A stretch of DNA of 64,000 nt from Crocodylus rhombifer (GCA_038503035.1 JAVSML010001153.1:558001-622000), one strand, 5' to 3'. Shown: positions 11,788 through 24,915, numbered from the stretch's first letter. Translations and numbers: made by a program. The notes: a model not told the origin generated them from the sequence alone.

Positions 11788-12327
11788 GTAAATACTAGGG
11801 TTGTGCCAAGTTTCGGGTGCTGATTTGATCTGGATGAGATTCGGCTCAATTCGGCGGCCAAATCCGAATCAAATTGGGAGACCAATAAAAAGCTATGAAT
11901 CGATTCAAAGCTCTCTGAATCAATACAGAAAAGATTCAGAGAGCTTCAGAGATTTGGGCAGTCCTCACTTCCTGCCGCAGGGAGCTGGAGCCAGACTCTG
12001 TGCTGGTGCATAGGGGGTGGGGGAAGGAGGGCTGCAAGACAGAGGAGGGGACTATGGGGGGGACCCCTGCCAGGTCCCATGCCCCCTGAGTGTCCCCCAA
12101 TTCCCACCCGCCCCCCCAGCTCCATCAATGGCTGCCCCACCCAGCTCCAGCTCTTTAAAAAAAAAAAAAAAAAGCCCCGCACTCACTGGCTGCTGCCAGG
12201 CAGGGGAGGTGATCTCTGCTGCCCCCCACTGCCCTGCGCTGTATGGGGGGCTCTGCTACAAGCTTCTATCCCCCGCCTGCTCTCCCAGCCATGTCAATGG
12301 CTGCCCCGCCTGGCCCCAGCTCCTGGT

Positions 12328-12360
<33 letters not shown>

Positions 12361-12761
12361 CCCAGCACTCACAAGCTGCTGCAGCGGCTGTCAGGGATTC
12401 TGGTGGCTCATGGCAGAGCCCCCCATGCAGCACAGGGCAGTGGGGGTCAGCACGGATTGCTCCTCCACCCCCGGGAGCAGCCAGTGAGTGCAGGGCCTTT
12501 TAAAAAATTTTTTTTTAAGAGCTGGGACACAGGGGTCGGGCAGGGCAGTCATTGATGGGGCTGGAAGGGTGGGCAGGGAATGGGGCCTGTCTGATTTGGA
12601 GATCTGTCCAATTGGTGGCAGCTGAATCTCTGAATCAGATTTGGCCAAATTGATGATTCAGGACAGTGATCTGAATCACCAGATAGAATCACTGTCTCCT
12701 GAATTGGTTGAATCTGAATCCAAAGCGAATACTAGCTGCTTTGCACAGGCCTAGTAAATAC
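11788..12761. mobile_element. hAT-like non-autonomous element with exact 8-bp target duplication
   Basis: The target duplication GTAAATAC is exact at 11788-11795 and 12754-12761, and the element spans 11796-12753. The ends are TAGGGTTGTGCCAAG and, reversed, TAGGCCTGTGCAAAG. Outer arms carry many GATTCGG/GAATCAGATT motifs. Inside is a unit of about 95 bp (CATCAATGGCTGCCCC, poly-A, GCCC-GCACTCACTGGCTGCTGC) present twice in direct order near 12116-12210 and 12287-12385 and once inverted near 12475-12565. No transposase is visible. A second, shorter member lies at 32698-33446. Confidence 0.88.
12333..12359 (+). repeat. Poly-A tract inside the hAT-like element
   Basis: About 27 consecutive A. A shorter tract lies at 12158-12174 in the preceding copy of the internal unit. 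Confidence 0.9.
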
Positions 12762-12875
12762 CTCTCTTATCTAAAAATTTCCTGAGCTACCAAAAAAACA
12801 AAACAAAAAAAAAGACTTGACTTTGCAATCCCAAACCTGAAAAAAAAGCAGCAATCCCAGGGCTAAACTCTCCAT

Positions 12876-12877
12876 TG

Positions 12878-12913
<36 letters not shown>

Positions 12914-12914
12914 G
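12876..12914 (+). repeat. Compound (CT)n(CA)n microsatellite
   Basis: A run of CT dinucleotides passes directly into CACACACACACAC. Confidence 0.9.
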
Positions 12915-14281
12915 TATATTGCATGTGTGTGTGTTCTCAAATCAGCATAAAACTTAGAATTCAGTTTGAACTCAATTCAACAGCATAGAACCAAGTTGCT
13001 TTCTTTTTACCAGTGGCAAAAATTCAAAAGTTCAGTTTTCTCCATGTGTTTCCAAAAATTAGTTTTCTAAAAAAAGCACTAGAAGGATTAACAGGCAGTA
13101 GATGCAGGGAGATCGCTGGAATGATCCAAGAGGTCTTATATCATTTTCCAGCAGCATAACTCTAGAGTGAGGTAACTGGGGCAGCTGCCATGGGTGCTCG
13201 CTTATAGGAGGGGTGGACCACAGAAAAACCCCACTGCTGCTACAACCATGCTGCCATATTTAGAAGCACGATGGCAGCCAAAAGTTGCTGCTGACCCTTC
13301 ATCTTGCAGCTGCTCCAGGCACCCAGCTGCACTGTTATGCCTCTGGTGCTTTCTATGATGCCTTGGCCTTCTGGGGATTGTTATAACAAACCACAAAAAA
13401 GCCCCTTGCATCTCCCAGGTCTCAACATATAAAAGGGCCATGATGACAGCTACACTTTCTACTCTTCACACAAAATTCATAGGTCAGTTGCAAAGAACTA
13501 TTAGATTGCTCAAACTATATTCTATTATTTCACATTACTTTCTTAACTTATAATACTGGAGGAACTTTGAGATGCATGGTCCCTGTACATTTTATTCCAT
13601 GTACTTTTAATGAAAACTTGGCAAAGGTATATATCATACAAATAACCTATGGAAGGAACATTTAACTGGCACAGCATTGTAATAGTTTCAAAGAAAGACC
13701 ATATTATGATAGACAAACACAATATGAACTGAGGGAAAACTTCACATTGTTAGTGTTATAACTCCTCATTAAAGATGTCACAGCTGGTTTCCCAAGGGAG
13801 GACGGCACATAATTCTTGATACAAAATATACTCAAGATGAACAGGAATTTATATTCCCTCAGCCATTTAACTGCTTGCATTTTGCATATACCTTTATCTG
13901 TCGCTTACTTAAACACTTATTCTGAAGAACAAAAGATTCTAAAAAACTCCCACGGTGAAAAGCAAGCTCTGCATTGAATTTTAAAATAAAGGACGCAACT
14001 AAAACAAAATAATAAAATGGTGGAATTATATGTCTGGGCTTTCAGAACCAAGGTTTTATTCAGACTGCAATTACAAGGATGATTTATGGGTCGGATAGAT
14101 AAAATAAAAGCAGTTAAAGATGCATTCACTTGTGCATGCCAGAATTAGATTGAATGCAGTATCTTGATATCTGTACAGGTGGTTAAATGTAGCCTCTCTG
14201 CGTACTTTTGTTCCTTGTTCTTTAATGATTTATTTGAATATGAAAATCCTGATCTGGAATTTAAAAATGATGCATAGTTAC

Positions 14282-14485
14282 CTCCATACACCATTGTCTT
14301 CCTCCACCAAATAAATACCGCTATTGCCAACAAAACAACAATAGGAATAATTAGAAGAGTTGTAATGAGAACAAAGGAAACTCCAGTGTTAGCCTGTTGG
14401 ACCAAATGTTGTTTTTCCTGCTTCTTCAGAGCATCTGATGATACAGGGTTGTTTTTCAATCTGGCTTCTACAATTGTCTCTGCTT
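14282..14485 (-). CDS. PAM: PAM exon Bb: stalk and transmembrane helix
   Basis: 204 nt, phase 1/1, encoding residues 335-402. A hydrophilic stalk (EAETIVEARLKNN onward) leads to a single hydrophobic span at about residues 370-395 (VSFVLITTLLIIPIVVLLAI and on), followed by the stop-transfer residues WWRK. Skipping this exon alone (68 codons) would keep the frame and yield a soluble lumenal/secreted enzyme, as known for mammalian PAM isoforms. The acceptor follows TTCTTAAAG and the donor is GGAG followed by GTAACT. Exon Ba plus Bb totals 258 nt, exactly the mammalian region B length. Confidence 0.96.
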
Positions 14486-15829
14486 CTTTAAGAAAAGAAA
14501 AGAATCATCATTCGTTATCTAAACATTCAAATAACATAGATAAAGTTATTGTTGAATACAGTATGCTACTGCACCTGAAGTTTCCAGTAACAAGCAACCT
14601 TAAAAGTATAAGATGATACTCACACAACAGTTCTTATTTTTGCTTGTGCCATCTATGGAGCCATGCAGAGGGCTGATGGTACAAGAGGAATCCTCTCTCC
14701 ATTTCCATAATGCTTGGAGGACAGGGAATGGAGACAGGACAACCACCAAGGGAGACTTTCTCCTAAATAATTCTAGTATTTGAATACAGGTAGAATCCTG
14801 CAGAATTCCACTCTTAGAACAGTAATTTCTCAGTTACAACCTTTCTTTTCTTGTTATCACTCCTCTCCAAGAAATGTGATGAATTTGAAAAAAAACAACA
14901 ACTCTGAATATGGATGGATTTTGTTTTAGTCTGGTCAGGGGGTGCTCACACCTTTTAAGATACACTTTACTTGTACTGCATGTGCTGTGTTTTGCATTGG
15001 TATAATCACCACATGAAGTGATCCCATACGCTCATTTCCATTTTCTTGTACAACCACAGAAATAGATGAAACAAAAGGAGATGGGTAAAATTACCGGCAG
15101 ATTGTAGTTAACAAGAAAGGGCATGTCCCAAAATCCTATGTATAACAATACCGTTTCAAAAACAAGGGATTTTAGTTATAAAGTTTATAAAACTGGTAAT
15201 GTTCTGGATTAACTCCAGTAAAGCACTACACATACACAGTACTTTAAAGCAAGCATATGCCATCAAGTCAAGTCTGATGAGTTTGATAAAATTACTATGC
15301 TATCCCTTCATGTTTAATGTGGAAATAAGGCAGCCAAGGACTACAAGGTCCTAGCATGAAATATTCCACTCCACTCTGAAGTGAGCAACTAGAACCTATT
15401 GGGATTTATTTTCACTCTAATGTTTGGTTAAGTCTCCTACGCTTGAACCAACCCCTCTTGATTTAGCCTACCGCAAGAGACTAAACAATAATCAGGTGAC
15501 TGGATTATCAGGAGTCCCCACAGGATTAATTGGCAGCACTAGTATCAGAAACACTCAAAATTCAACCAGCACCTTGTGACAAGATAGCTAGCTTGTTTTA
15601 AAGAACTTGAGATAGAGATAAATATGCCTGCAAACACATGGCAGAAGTCAGGATAATATTTTATTATACCTCAAGGTAACAGAACAATAAAGACAGGCCT
15701 TTATTTTGCACAGGCCACACCTCCAAACACACAAAAAACGTCTGCAGCCATTGCGATTTTATTTCTAAGCAGGTATCCCTTGTCAAGTTCACAGCCAACT
15801 GTCTATGGCACGCTCACTTGGATTTAGAG

Positions 15830-16117
15830 GGCATTTATACATATGCTCTGTGATGCGGGGGGTGGGGGGAACCCTAACAGAAGTGTCTGGAGCATCATGT
15901 GTATCAGAGTCCCCGTGCTGAAAAATGGGATGCTTTAATTAAAGGTCACCGAACAAGCTTTAGTTAAAGTGCCCCTGCTGCCATTTTTCAGTGCGGGAAC
16001 GCTGATGCACGTGACGCTGGAGTCTGCTGGAATGTGGTTGTTGCCATGCTTCAGCAGACTCAATTAATCAAGTGTGCTCCAGTGTGTCAGAGCAGCCTTA
16101 ATGCATGTGTATAGGTA
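15830..16117. mobile_element. Palindromic MITE, same family as 29667-30005
   Basis: Ends GGCATTTATACATATGC and, reversed, TACCTATACACATGCAT. The interior has inverted halves around AACAAGCTTTAGTTAAAG, with mirrored TGAAAAATGG/CCATTTTTCA and TCATGTGTATCAG/CTGATGCACGTGA. About 288 bp. The 7-bp flanks are only weakly alike. Confidence 0.75.
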
Positions 16118-16869
16118 CCCAGAGTGCTGGGTTTGGGGAAGGCAGTGCAGCAGCCATTTTGACCAGTGGACTGATTTCTAGTTTCTAGCTTAGCACCGGA
16201 GTAATCATGATACTTGAAAAATATATTTTATTAGTTCCATTCTTTTCTTATTCCTAATACATTTTGTTTTCATTTGGATTGGTATTTATGTAATTTTTCA
16301 GAAAGATATCCCTGTAGAAGACAAACCAGAACTTCAAGGATAGGGGATTCAAAATTTTATAGAATCAGTAATTCCTTTCTCTCTTCATGCTCCAGTTTGG
16401 CCAAGAAACATTGACAGCGAAGTCTACATGTGGTAAGTCATGCTACATGCCATCAGTTAGAGTCCAGTAAACACACAAAGAAAGAGCCCACAGGAACAAG
16501 ATGAGAGGAGAGTTGGTGGAAGAGTCTGTTACAGGGAACAGAGTGAAAATACGGTAAAAAAAATATTTCTGGAACTCATTTCTGCTTAAGTTTAACTAAT
16601 AGACTCAATTCTCTTAAAATTCTGAATTTTGTAATGTAGTCTTGCAGTAACTATAATTGCTTTGATTGCTTATATTGTTATTTTTATATAATGAAATATT
16701 TAGCTATTAAGATAAAGTTAATCTTGTTATGATTTACTTTTTATAATATTTTAATCAATCATTATTGTTCTGGAATTAACCATCTATTTTAAATTTCCTA
16801 GTCCTATTAGCATAAATATATTTGACCTATTGGTCTCATAATTTTAGATACAGTTGACTTATTGGTGTC

Positions 16870-17640
16870 ATGATTTTAGAACTTAAATCTGATATAAGGA
16901 AAATGCTTATGTAAGGTCTGTGGTATGTTTAAGAAGAGGTAATGTAAGAATGAATGATGTATGTATGTGACCATGCGAAGAAAGACAGTCCTCTTGCAGC
17001 AGGTGAAAATAGCCTTTTGTGGTTTAATGGTTAGAGGTTGCAGTGATGTCGAGTCAGCAGTTAAGGATTACCAAATACTAAATCATGCCTTTACCCTGAT
17101 GGCTGAAGACTGCAAGCAATGACCTCCCCTGAAGACTGCAAAGCCAGAAGATCATGTCCTACCAATCCCAGCCTGCCAACAGGACAAGGAGGATGGCCTT
17201 TGCGTCTGACTCAGTGGAATCCATACGCTTGTATGGACAGCTATCACTATAAAGAATAAACACAAAGACAAGGCTTTGGGTCTTTTCCACCTGCAAGAAG
17301 GAGTTTTGGGCACGTCCAACAAGACCTGACTCCATCCCTTGTGGTCAGTCCAGCCGGCCACCAGACTGACCCGAGTGACTTTAGAACTCGGTAACACCTT
17401 AACCTTTGCAGGACTGTCTAACTATCTGTATGTGTGCTTGTTTCTTTTGTATGAATGAATGAGTGAGTATGTATGGGAATGAGTGAAGCAGATAACCTTA
17501 CTGTTCTTTATTCTTTTCACGTTTCATGTTTTGTTTTATGTTCCAATAAATGCGGCATTGTGCCTTATCCCCTGATAAGATTCCTGCTTGTTTTTAATTC
17601 ACACTATGCCCTGTGCAGACAACAGTGACACTCTGAAAAA
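16870..17640 (+). mobile_element. Possible decayed solo LTR of an endogenous retrovirus
   Basis: A block of distinct composition has a TATA-like CTATAAAGAATAAA near 17248, GC-richer sequence downstream, and AATAAA at about 17545 followed by a short tail ending near CAACAGTGACA. This order (TATA, then poly(A) signal within 300 bp, then CA end) suggests an LTR. No gag, pol or env is nearby. Boundaries and target duplication are not established. Confidence 0.33.
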
Positions 17641-19631
17641 GCTTACTGTTTTTTTAGTTGCTTCTTTCCTGTAAAATCCATACAGTGCCCTACACCATTC
17701 ATTTTCAAAGGTGCTGAAGTCCCAGTAAAAAACAAGAGACTATAAGCTTCCTAGCCACTTAGGTGCTTTTATCCTAAGATTCTAGGACTGCATCTATTTT
17801 GCAAAGGGTCCTAAAGAACTTGCATCTTGTTCATGCTCAAAGTTTTGCAAGAATATTTGTATGCCACGTTTTAAATTAGTAAAAACTTTTAACTTCAAAA
17901 CAAATTACAGCAGCCTGTGAGGTTTTCAGTATTTTGTGAAAAACAGCTCTGCTAAAAATCACACCTGAAATTATATCAAATTTAATAGCATGTCATAGTA
18001 CGAACATATACACACACTGCAATATTCTATGCAGTGACATTTATGACATTACAATGTGTTTTGTGGAATGTTTTCTTCACGTTTCTTTAACCACTGGGCC
18101 TTCACGTTTTAAGTGTGACATGACAGCAAAGAACTGTGGGATTTTGTTAGTTCTTTGGTTACTCAGACAGTAGTTATGGCCAACAGCACTGTCTTCCATC
18201 TGCCATCTTAGCATAATCCTTCTGACGCTGGTAGCAATACATTGTCTTCACTTGACTATCGTAATAGCAGCTGTATCCTCCACTCTGATACCTTTAACAG
18301 GAGCAAGTAGCTAATGCAAAACACATCTGTCCATTTATTATGCAAAGAATGACACAAAGTGCATCACAACACTGGATACTATTCACTTTCAGGTGGAGCT
18401 TATATTGTCTGTTTTCACATATGTGGTCCTAAATACTTTAGCAGGTAATTATTTTGAAGACTCCTTTAGTAACCATAAGATGCTGTTGTCTTATTCTAAT
18501 CTAGATAGTCTTGTTTCAGTGAACAGTGATGATAAACAGAAAGGAGTTTTCCTAAAGGATTCTCTGCACCATAATGTGTTTCCTAGAATGGTCTGCAAGA
18601 GCCCAAAGTAGTTATGCGCAAATGATATTAAGTCCCTTTTTCTCCCCTTGAAAGCTTTGGGAAAAACTGTTTGATATTGTGGTGATTTTGGTAGCAAGAA
18701 CTGGAATATCTCATATGAGCAATGTACTTTATTTTAAGATTATATTTAAGTTTCTGATCTTTTGGCTTACTTCCATATATGTCTACGTGACTGAAGCCAA
18801 GGGCAGTTGCTCTGAATTCAACTGAACAAAAATAAATAAGAACACTGTAGCTACAATCCACTAGGATCACTCAATAACCATGTGCTTTTTTCTGCAAGGG
18901 AAATATCATTTCCTCTTTTGTATTAGAGACTTGTAGAATAGAGTATTATAATGTTTTAAAATAAGTCCTTTTCATCTATGTTAAATTATGCTACCTCTTT
19001 CAACCTTGTGCTGTACACTTCTCCTTATCTGTCTATATTAAAATCCCTATATTCTTCTGATTCTTTTCTCTCACTTTATCCTTATTTTCACTGATCTTTT
19101 GGAAAAGGAAAAAGTAAATCTGGGAGAACAACTTTGATCAAATTGAGTTTTTTATACCTTACAGTATATACCCAGACTGCCAATACGACTCCTACAAAAT
19201 AAGAAAATGAAAATAACAGCCATTTTGAATGTCTAACTTTTTCACTAGGTAACTAGGACACCTGTATACCATAATTATTTCTGCATCTAATGGAATGGAC
19301 ATAGATACTAATTGGTGGCTACCAGAGGGTCATGTAGAATAGTCCCCTGGGTGAACCTTCATTTCAATCTCCAGGACACACTTGTCACTGAAACTGAAGT
19401 GTTTCCTCTCTCATGGAGCTGAGTCTACCAGATAAAGCTGAGCACAGGCCACCTTCTATCCCTTCCCCCTGCCAGCTCATTGTAACTCTGCGCTGTAGGA
19501 AATGACAACCAAAGGGAGACTAATTAATATTTTTCCTTTGATATTTTTGGCAAGCACATTTGCAAGGCAAAAAAAAAATTGTCTAGATGAAAACTTTTGT
19601 TTTGCCCATTCCCATAAGGAATCAGACTAAC

Positions 19632-19685
19632 CTTTTATTTCCTGAACCTCGATACCAGCCTTTTTAACTGATCGATGTTCCATTT
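19632..19685 (-). CDS. PAM: PAM small optional exon (exon Ba) with Lys-Lys
   Basis: 54 nt, too short for a simple ORF scan. It encodes residues 317-334: KMEHRSVKKAGIEVQEIK. The acceptor is GTTACAG before AAATGG, and the donor AAAAG followed by GTTAGT. Length and phase (1/1) equal those of mammalian exon Ba, which together with Bb forms the 258-nt optional region B. The Lys-Lys pair in this stalk is conserved and could be a processing site. Confidence 0.95.
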
Positions 19686-21990
19686 CTGTAACACAAAATT
19701 GCTCTTCAGACCAACTGACATTTTAGAAAGCCTTTGATGACATTTTCTTGTTAGCTTTACTTTACAATCCTAAAGTAAATAATCACATTTGCATTTGAGC
19801 TTCACCAAGACTGCTTCAGAACAATCCCCTGATCAGAACCCTATGAAACCATGAGCGTGACTCTCAGTTTGCAATGACAACCAAATCCTACACTACAAAG
19901 TTGTTTTCGAGGTCCCAATACAAATTCCTGACATTTAGTATTGCTGGAATTACCTAGTAACAACAAAATTGGAGACTGTCAAGGAAAAAAACTTTAGGCA
20001 CTGGAGAAGTAGCATTGAGGATACAGTAGATATGCTATCATTCATCATGTTAATTCTGCTTTAACACTCAAACTTTGTCCCTCCTCCTGCACAGGACATT
20101 GTATTCCTAGCAGTGAGGACTTTTTAAATTTTTTTTTCATACGCAATAGATTAGCCAAGGCCCACTTTTCCTGAGAGCAGCAGTACTAAAGCTAACATCC
20201 TTTCCAAATTCCAAGATGGGCAATTATATTTTCTCTCACCAAGTGACATCTGCATTTTCAAGTAGGGACATATTTCACATCCTGTCCTGAACTGCAGTAC
20301 CGCCTGTTGTACAATATAAACCTTCTACCTTAGACATAGCTGCAGTTACACACCATGGGTCTCCAGCACCCAGGGGCCAGTGCTTGCATTTGCAGCCCCC
20401 GCCCCCCCGCCAGGCCTTCCTGTAGCAATACATAAAGTCGCATTGCTTGATAACAACTCTGAAGGGCCCAGCTGGTGCCTGGGGGCTATGGCCCCCTCCT
20501 GCACCCCCGCCGTTGGTCCGCCACTGCATAGCTGTAAATCAATAGTGGGTAAAGGAATTCCTATACATAGTTTGAAATGCACTTTGTAAACTTCTTGAAT
20601 TAAAAGATACTATACAATGCAAAGGCAAGTCACTAAACAGTAGATGTGTCATCCTATCTAAAAGGCCTATTCTGGTGGGGGGGGAAATGGTTTTGACTTT
20701 TTTAGTATTCTTTAGACAAAAAGAAGTCAATAGTTAATGCACTAGCTTGTTACCTTAGCTAGTAAGGGAAGGCCAGTTCAGCAATACTACCAGCTGTCTT
20801 GAGTATGCTCAGAACTAGCTAGCTACTGTCTTTTTATAGTTAACATTTGATATTAAAATACACATCAGAGTCCTCACTTCATAAAACAGCAAAATTGTGA
20901 GTGAACTATTTAGTGGTGAGTTTTCATTAACCTTCACTTTCTCATTTTCTTATGAATGAAAGTGTAGAAGCGTGTCCTGTTTAGAACATTGGAACAACAG
21001 TATCCAATCAGAACAGGGGTGAACCTGGTCTGGTACCTGCTCTGCTAGTATCAGATGCTCAAAGGAAGGTGCATGAAAAACAAACAGCCAACTATGGAAT
21101 AACTAGCTTAGATAACAAGTTTATTTTAATGGCAGACAGCAGTTGGCTAACACCCTGAAGCATGAGGTTTCATATTCTTCATGCATTTAATATCCTACGT
21201 AAGGCATATTGTAGATCATATTGTTGTTTCTATAAAATATCTATTTTTTCCCCCTGAAGCTCACTAAGTTGAATGGCTTGAATATTCGAGCCCCCAAGGC
21301 CTGGAATAGACCCCTCCAGAGGTGGTTCAAGCACCTACTTTGGATTCTTTTAAGAAATGTTTGGACACTTATCTTGCTGGGATCCTTTGACCCTATCTGA
21401 CTTCCTGCCCCTGGGGCAGGCGGCTGGACTCGATGATCTTCTGAGGTCCCTTCCAGCCCTAACATCTATGAAATCTATGACATCTTAGAAACAAGCTGCT
21501 TAGTTCGGGGGTTAGAGGAATATAGTGAATTGGGAAGTTTTCCTACTTAATAGAAATACAGCAGTAAAATAATTGATCTGGTAAACTGATCGATAAGAGG
21601 GACTTTATTCTGGATTATCGCTTTATTTCAGCCACAGATAGTTTCCATGTAAGAGCTTCTAAGGAAACAGGACTTTCAGCAAACAACACACTGAAGTATA
21701 CTTATGTATTCAGTTAAATGCACACAAGCAATACAACAAAATAGATCAGTGGTTTTGTAAGAACAACTGAGAATGTAAAGATTTAGCTAGCCAGACAAAA
21801 CCATTGGCATGTCAACAACAGTCAGTTTGGCTGACACAAAGACCAGCCAATTTTTTGCTGCATGTTGCTTACACAAAAGCAGTAGGATGTGAAAGTGGAA
21901 CCTGAATAAAACAGCCAGAGGATACATTCATTGAGAACGTATGGTTATGGAAAGGGTCTTTAAGAGAGCAAATAAAAAGAAGAAACATAC
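19686..21990 (-). other. PAM: PAM intron upstream of exon Ba
   Basis: 2.3 kb. It includes a GC-rich repeat-like block at 20270-20527, whose reversed sequence starts CAGTGGCGGACCAACGGCGG (a hAT-like end), and a CR1 tail at 21270-21482. Confidence 0.6.
21270..21482 (+). mobile_element. CR1 LINE 3' fragment
   Basis: It contains CAGAGGTGGTTCAAGCACC, GGACTCGATGATCTTCTGAG, GTCCCTTCCAGCCCTAACAT and the terminal repeats ATCTATGAAATCTATGA, all typical of the CR1 3' end, in plus orientation. Confidence 0.9.
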
Positions 21991-22090
21991 TTTCTGAAGA
22001 TACGAACTTCCATACTGTTCTGGCATGAGCATCTCCAACATATACTGTTTTATCTTCTGAAGCAACAATATCATGTGGCATCTCAAAATT
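21991..22090 (-). CDS. PAM: PAM exon: last PAL blade, third zinc ligand
   Basis: 100 nt encoding residues 284-316: NFEMPHDIVASEDKTVYVGD then AHARTVWKF. His289 and Asp290 in MPHD align with zinc ligand His786 and calcium-binding Asp787 of rat PAL. VYVGDAHARTVWKF is the closing NHL blade. The acceptor is TTGACAG and the donor GAAA followed by GTATGT. After this exon the sequence leaves the catalytic core. Confidence 0.97.
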
Positions 22091-22989
22091 CTGTCAATAT
22101 AAACAACCACAAATCACAACTGAATGACTATACAAGAAAATGCAGTTAGATCATAAAGGAAAATTAATTTGAGACTCAGTCCTCACATAATGCAAGCTGC
22201 AATTGACCCAGTTGCCAGGAGTTACCAAAGAGAAGGGGTAGGAGCTGAACCTTCTTGAAGTCATTCGTCCAGGGTTCGTAGTTACTGTCATCACTTAGAG
22301 AATGCTTAAATTATGTATGATACAATGTATAGAGGATTCATTATTTATATTTTGGGGCAGAGTCCATTTTCGTCGGTATTCTAAAGTGAACGTTTAAGGA
22401 ACTAAACCTGGCTATTACAGCTCTGCATAGCTAAACGAATAGTCAACTGGTTTCCAGAAATTTACAACGGATGCACAGAAGGGAGGGGTGGAAAAGGGGT
22501 AAACAAATGCCTCTCTACCACATACGCAATGTGCAATGAAGCAATCCACAATATGTATAGATAACCTTAACCTGCCATTTCCTACTGCATGACTTACTGA
22601 ATTAGCAATCAACCAATTGTTGGCACATGTTTTTTGATGTACCATACACATACCGTATCAATATGACTTCTTAGCACCACTGAAAACACCAGCTTACCTA
22701 AAAACCCCTAAAAACGAGCCCTCAATCCCCGGTGATGGGGGGAAAAGGAACCACAAAAGTGTTCATCGTGTATTTGAAAATAAGAATAATGAGAGTGATT
22801 TTATCTACCATATAATACATCCCTATTATTCTTTTAATTATTTGGCAAATAATATTTTAGATGCTTATAGATAATCAGTTGGCACAAGCAACCTTAATTA
22901 CACATTAATACTTGCAATAGATTGAAAAAGGGTCTTTATGCCCCTGCTGACACTGTCCTGACATAAGGTTTCCTGGAGTTAAATAATTT

Positions 22990-23324
22990 ACTAGAGCTGG
23001 GCTGTCCAACTGCTGTCTAACAAGGGGTTAACTCACAGCTCACTGACTCCTGGTCCAGGTACCCCTCATTGCTGTCCTGCTGCTGCTGGGCTCTCTAGGC
23101 TCCCATTCCCTTCTCCAGCTTCTGCTTTCTACTCTGAACAGTGAGGCCGTAGGGCCAAGGGATCCCATGACCCAGGGACATGTACATTGCAGCATGATAA
23201 ACTGCCCTGCAGTACGGGACAATAGGGGTGCTTACAGTGACCAGGGAGAGTGGGGAAAAAGCCTACAACCCATGCAGCATGCAACCACTAGTTACTCAGA
23301 AGTTGGAAAGCCCTGTAACTAGAG
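22990..23324. mobile_element. Short hAT-like non-autonomous element
   Basis: Ends CTGGGCTGTCCAACT and, reversed, ACAGGGCTTTCCAACT. Flanked by the 7-bp repeat ACTAGAG at 22990-22996 and 23318-23324. The 321-bp body has no coding capacity. Confidence 0.7.
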
Positions 23325-24379
23325 TAGGATTTTGATATAGCAGATTTTCTGCAGGAAAAGCACTGGTAGAAGCATAAAGCAGAAGTAAAAGTCCAAGTAT
23401 CTAAGGTATAAATTTAAATCAGTTTAGCAGCTTGGTTAGTGCCGCAGAAGCAATATGACACAAATTATACTTTCTGCTTAGTAAAACCTGGGGGAAGAAA
23501 GAAGTTTGAAGAAATAGCGGAAAAATAATAATAAATGTGGTCATTTGGCCTTTAAACTTCATGGATCAGTCTCCTCTTCTACTTGTCTTTACACTTTAAA
23601 TTAATTTCTTGGCTTGAACTCTGTTCTTTGTGCCTATAACATAGTTAAACAAGGGACTTCCACAAGAAGCAATAAACTGCTGTGTGCTGAGTAAACTCTG
23701 GAGTAATACCTGTGTCTGATACGATTTAAAATTGGTTTACTTAAAGGAAAATGGAAAGTTACATATTTTTCCCCCCTTTGAAGATAACTGTTTGAAAAAG
23801 TTCCCAGTAGGCAACCTGTTTTGTGCTCTATTTCCACCCCCACTGTTGCTGCCCTCTAGCATTAACACCTGTTAAGAGTTAGGAGAGTTTCGGAAGTCTT
23901 GTACCGAGGAGCTATGGACACCACTGAAAATGGTGCAAGACACCACAAACAGATGTTGTTTTTGCACTTGGCTCTTTTTCCAGGCATTTTTCAAATTAAT
24001 TCAAATTAACTTCCCACTGGATAAGGCACACCATTTGTCTTACAGACTAACTTGGGGATCCTTCTCTTTCCAACTGGAGTCAGAATTACAAAATATAAAC
24101 TCTATCTAGGAGCAGCTTCTTACTTAGAAACAAAGCATAAGTTGCCTTCTTAAAGCTTTGTTGTTTATGATGCAGACAGGAGGCCCAAATGAAACAGTGA
24201 ACTGGGCCCAGGTAGTTCTTCAAGCTTATTTACTTTATCAGACATGAGCAGTACATTTTCAAACACAGGATTACAACAATGATCTGCTATGCACTGAGAA
24301 AAAACAAAGTGAGAGACAATCACCTGCTGCAGAAGTTATTCTCAACGTCCTGAATGGAATAGAGAATGATGCAGAAGGA

Positions 24380-24915
24380 AAGAAAGTATCATAGAACTGG
24401 AATGGACCTTGAGGATCTACTAATTCACAGATACCAGATTTTCTGTTCCTAAAGCATCCTACAGAGAGGTAATTCCAGCCTTTTCTTGAACCTCCAGTGA
24501 AGATTTCACAGCTTCTCAAGGCAACTTATTCCACTGTCTTACTCTTGTAACATTTCAGAAGTTTTTTTCTTTAGATTTGATCTAAATCTACTTTTTGTTG
24601 CAATTTAAATTCTACTGTGCCATGTTCTAAGGCAGAGCAGAATCATCATTTCAATGCCAGCCTTTCAAATATTTGAAAATTGCTATCATGCTTCCCCGTA
24701 ATCAACTTTTCTCCAAACTAAACATACCTACTACCAACAAAAAGGGTCATCATACAACTTGCTTTCCAATCTGCTCAGCATCTTTCTATACTTCTAAATA
24801 TAACTGCAAGTATAACTGCAACTGTTTTCTGAAAGCATTAATAAATATCAAATTTTCCTCTACTACTCCAATTCTTTTTAGATTGTTTGTCCTACTTCAG
24901 GGAACAGGATGCTGA
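24380..24915 (-). mobile_element. Old CR1 LINE 3' fragment
   Basis: Plus-strand ATCATAGAACTGGAATGGAC, CTTGAGGATCTACTAATTCA and later CCAGCCTTTCAAATATTTG match a diverged CR1 3' region in reverse. The 5' limit is approximate. Confidence 0.75.

Larger units (their letters stand above)
11398..14281 (-). other. PAM: PAM intron between Bb and juxtamembrane exons
   Basis: 2.9 kb. It contains the hAT-like element at 11796-12753, an (CT)n(CA)n microsatellite, and a GC-richer block at 13140-13440 that looks like a repeat fragment (GGGGCAGCTGCCATGGGTGC). No coding signal otherwise. Confidence 0.7.
14486..19631 (-). other. PAM: PAM intron between exons Ba and Bb
   Basis: 5.1 kb, AT-rich. It holds a palindromic MITE at 15830-16117 and a possible solo LTR near 16870-17640. 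No further exon was found. Confidence 0.7.

Noticed and set aside
12079..12555. A 158-codon plus-strand frame with poly-lysine
   Set aside because: It is read through A-tracts inside a hAT-like element and has no protein-like composition.
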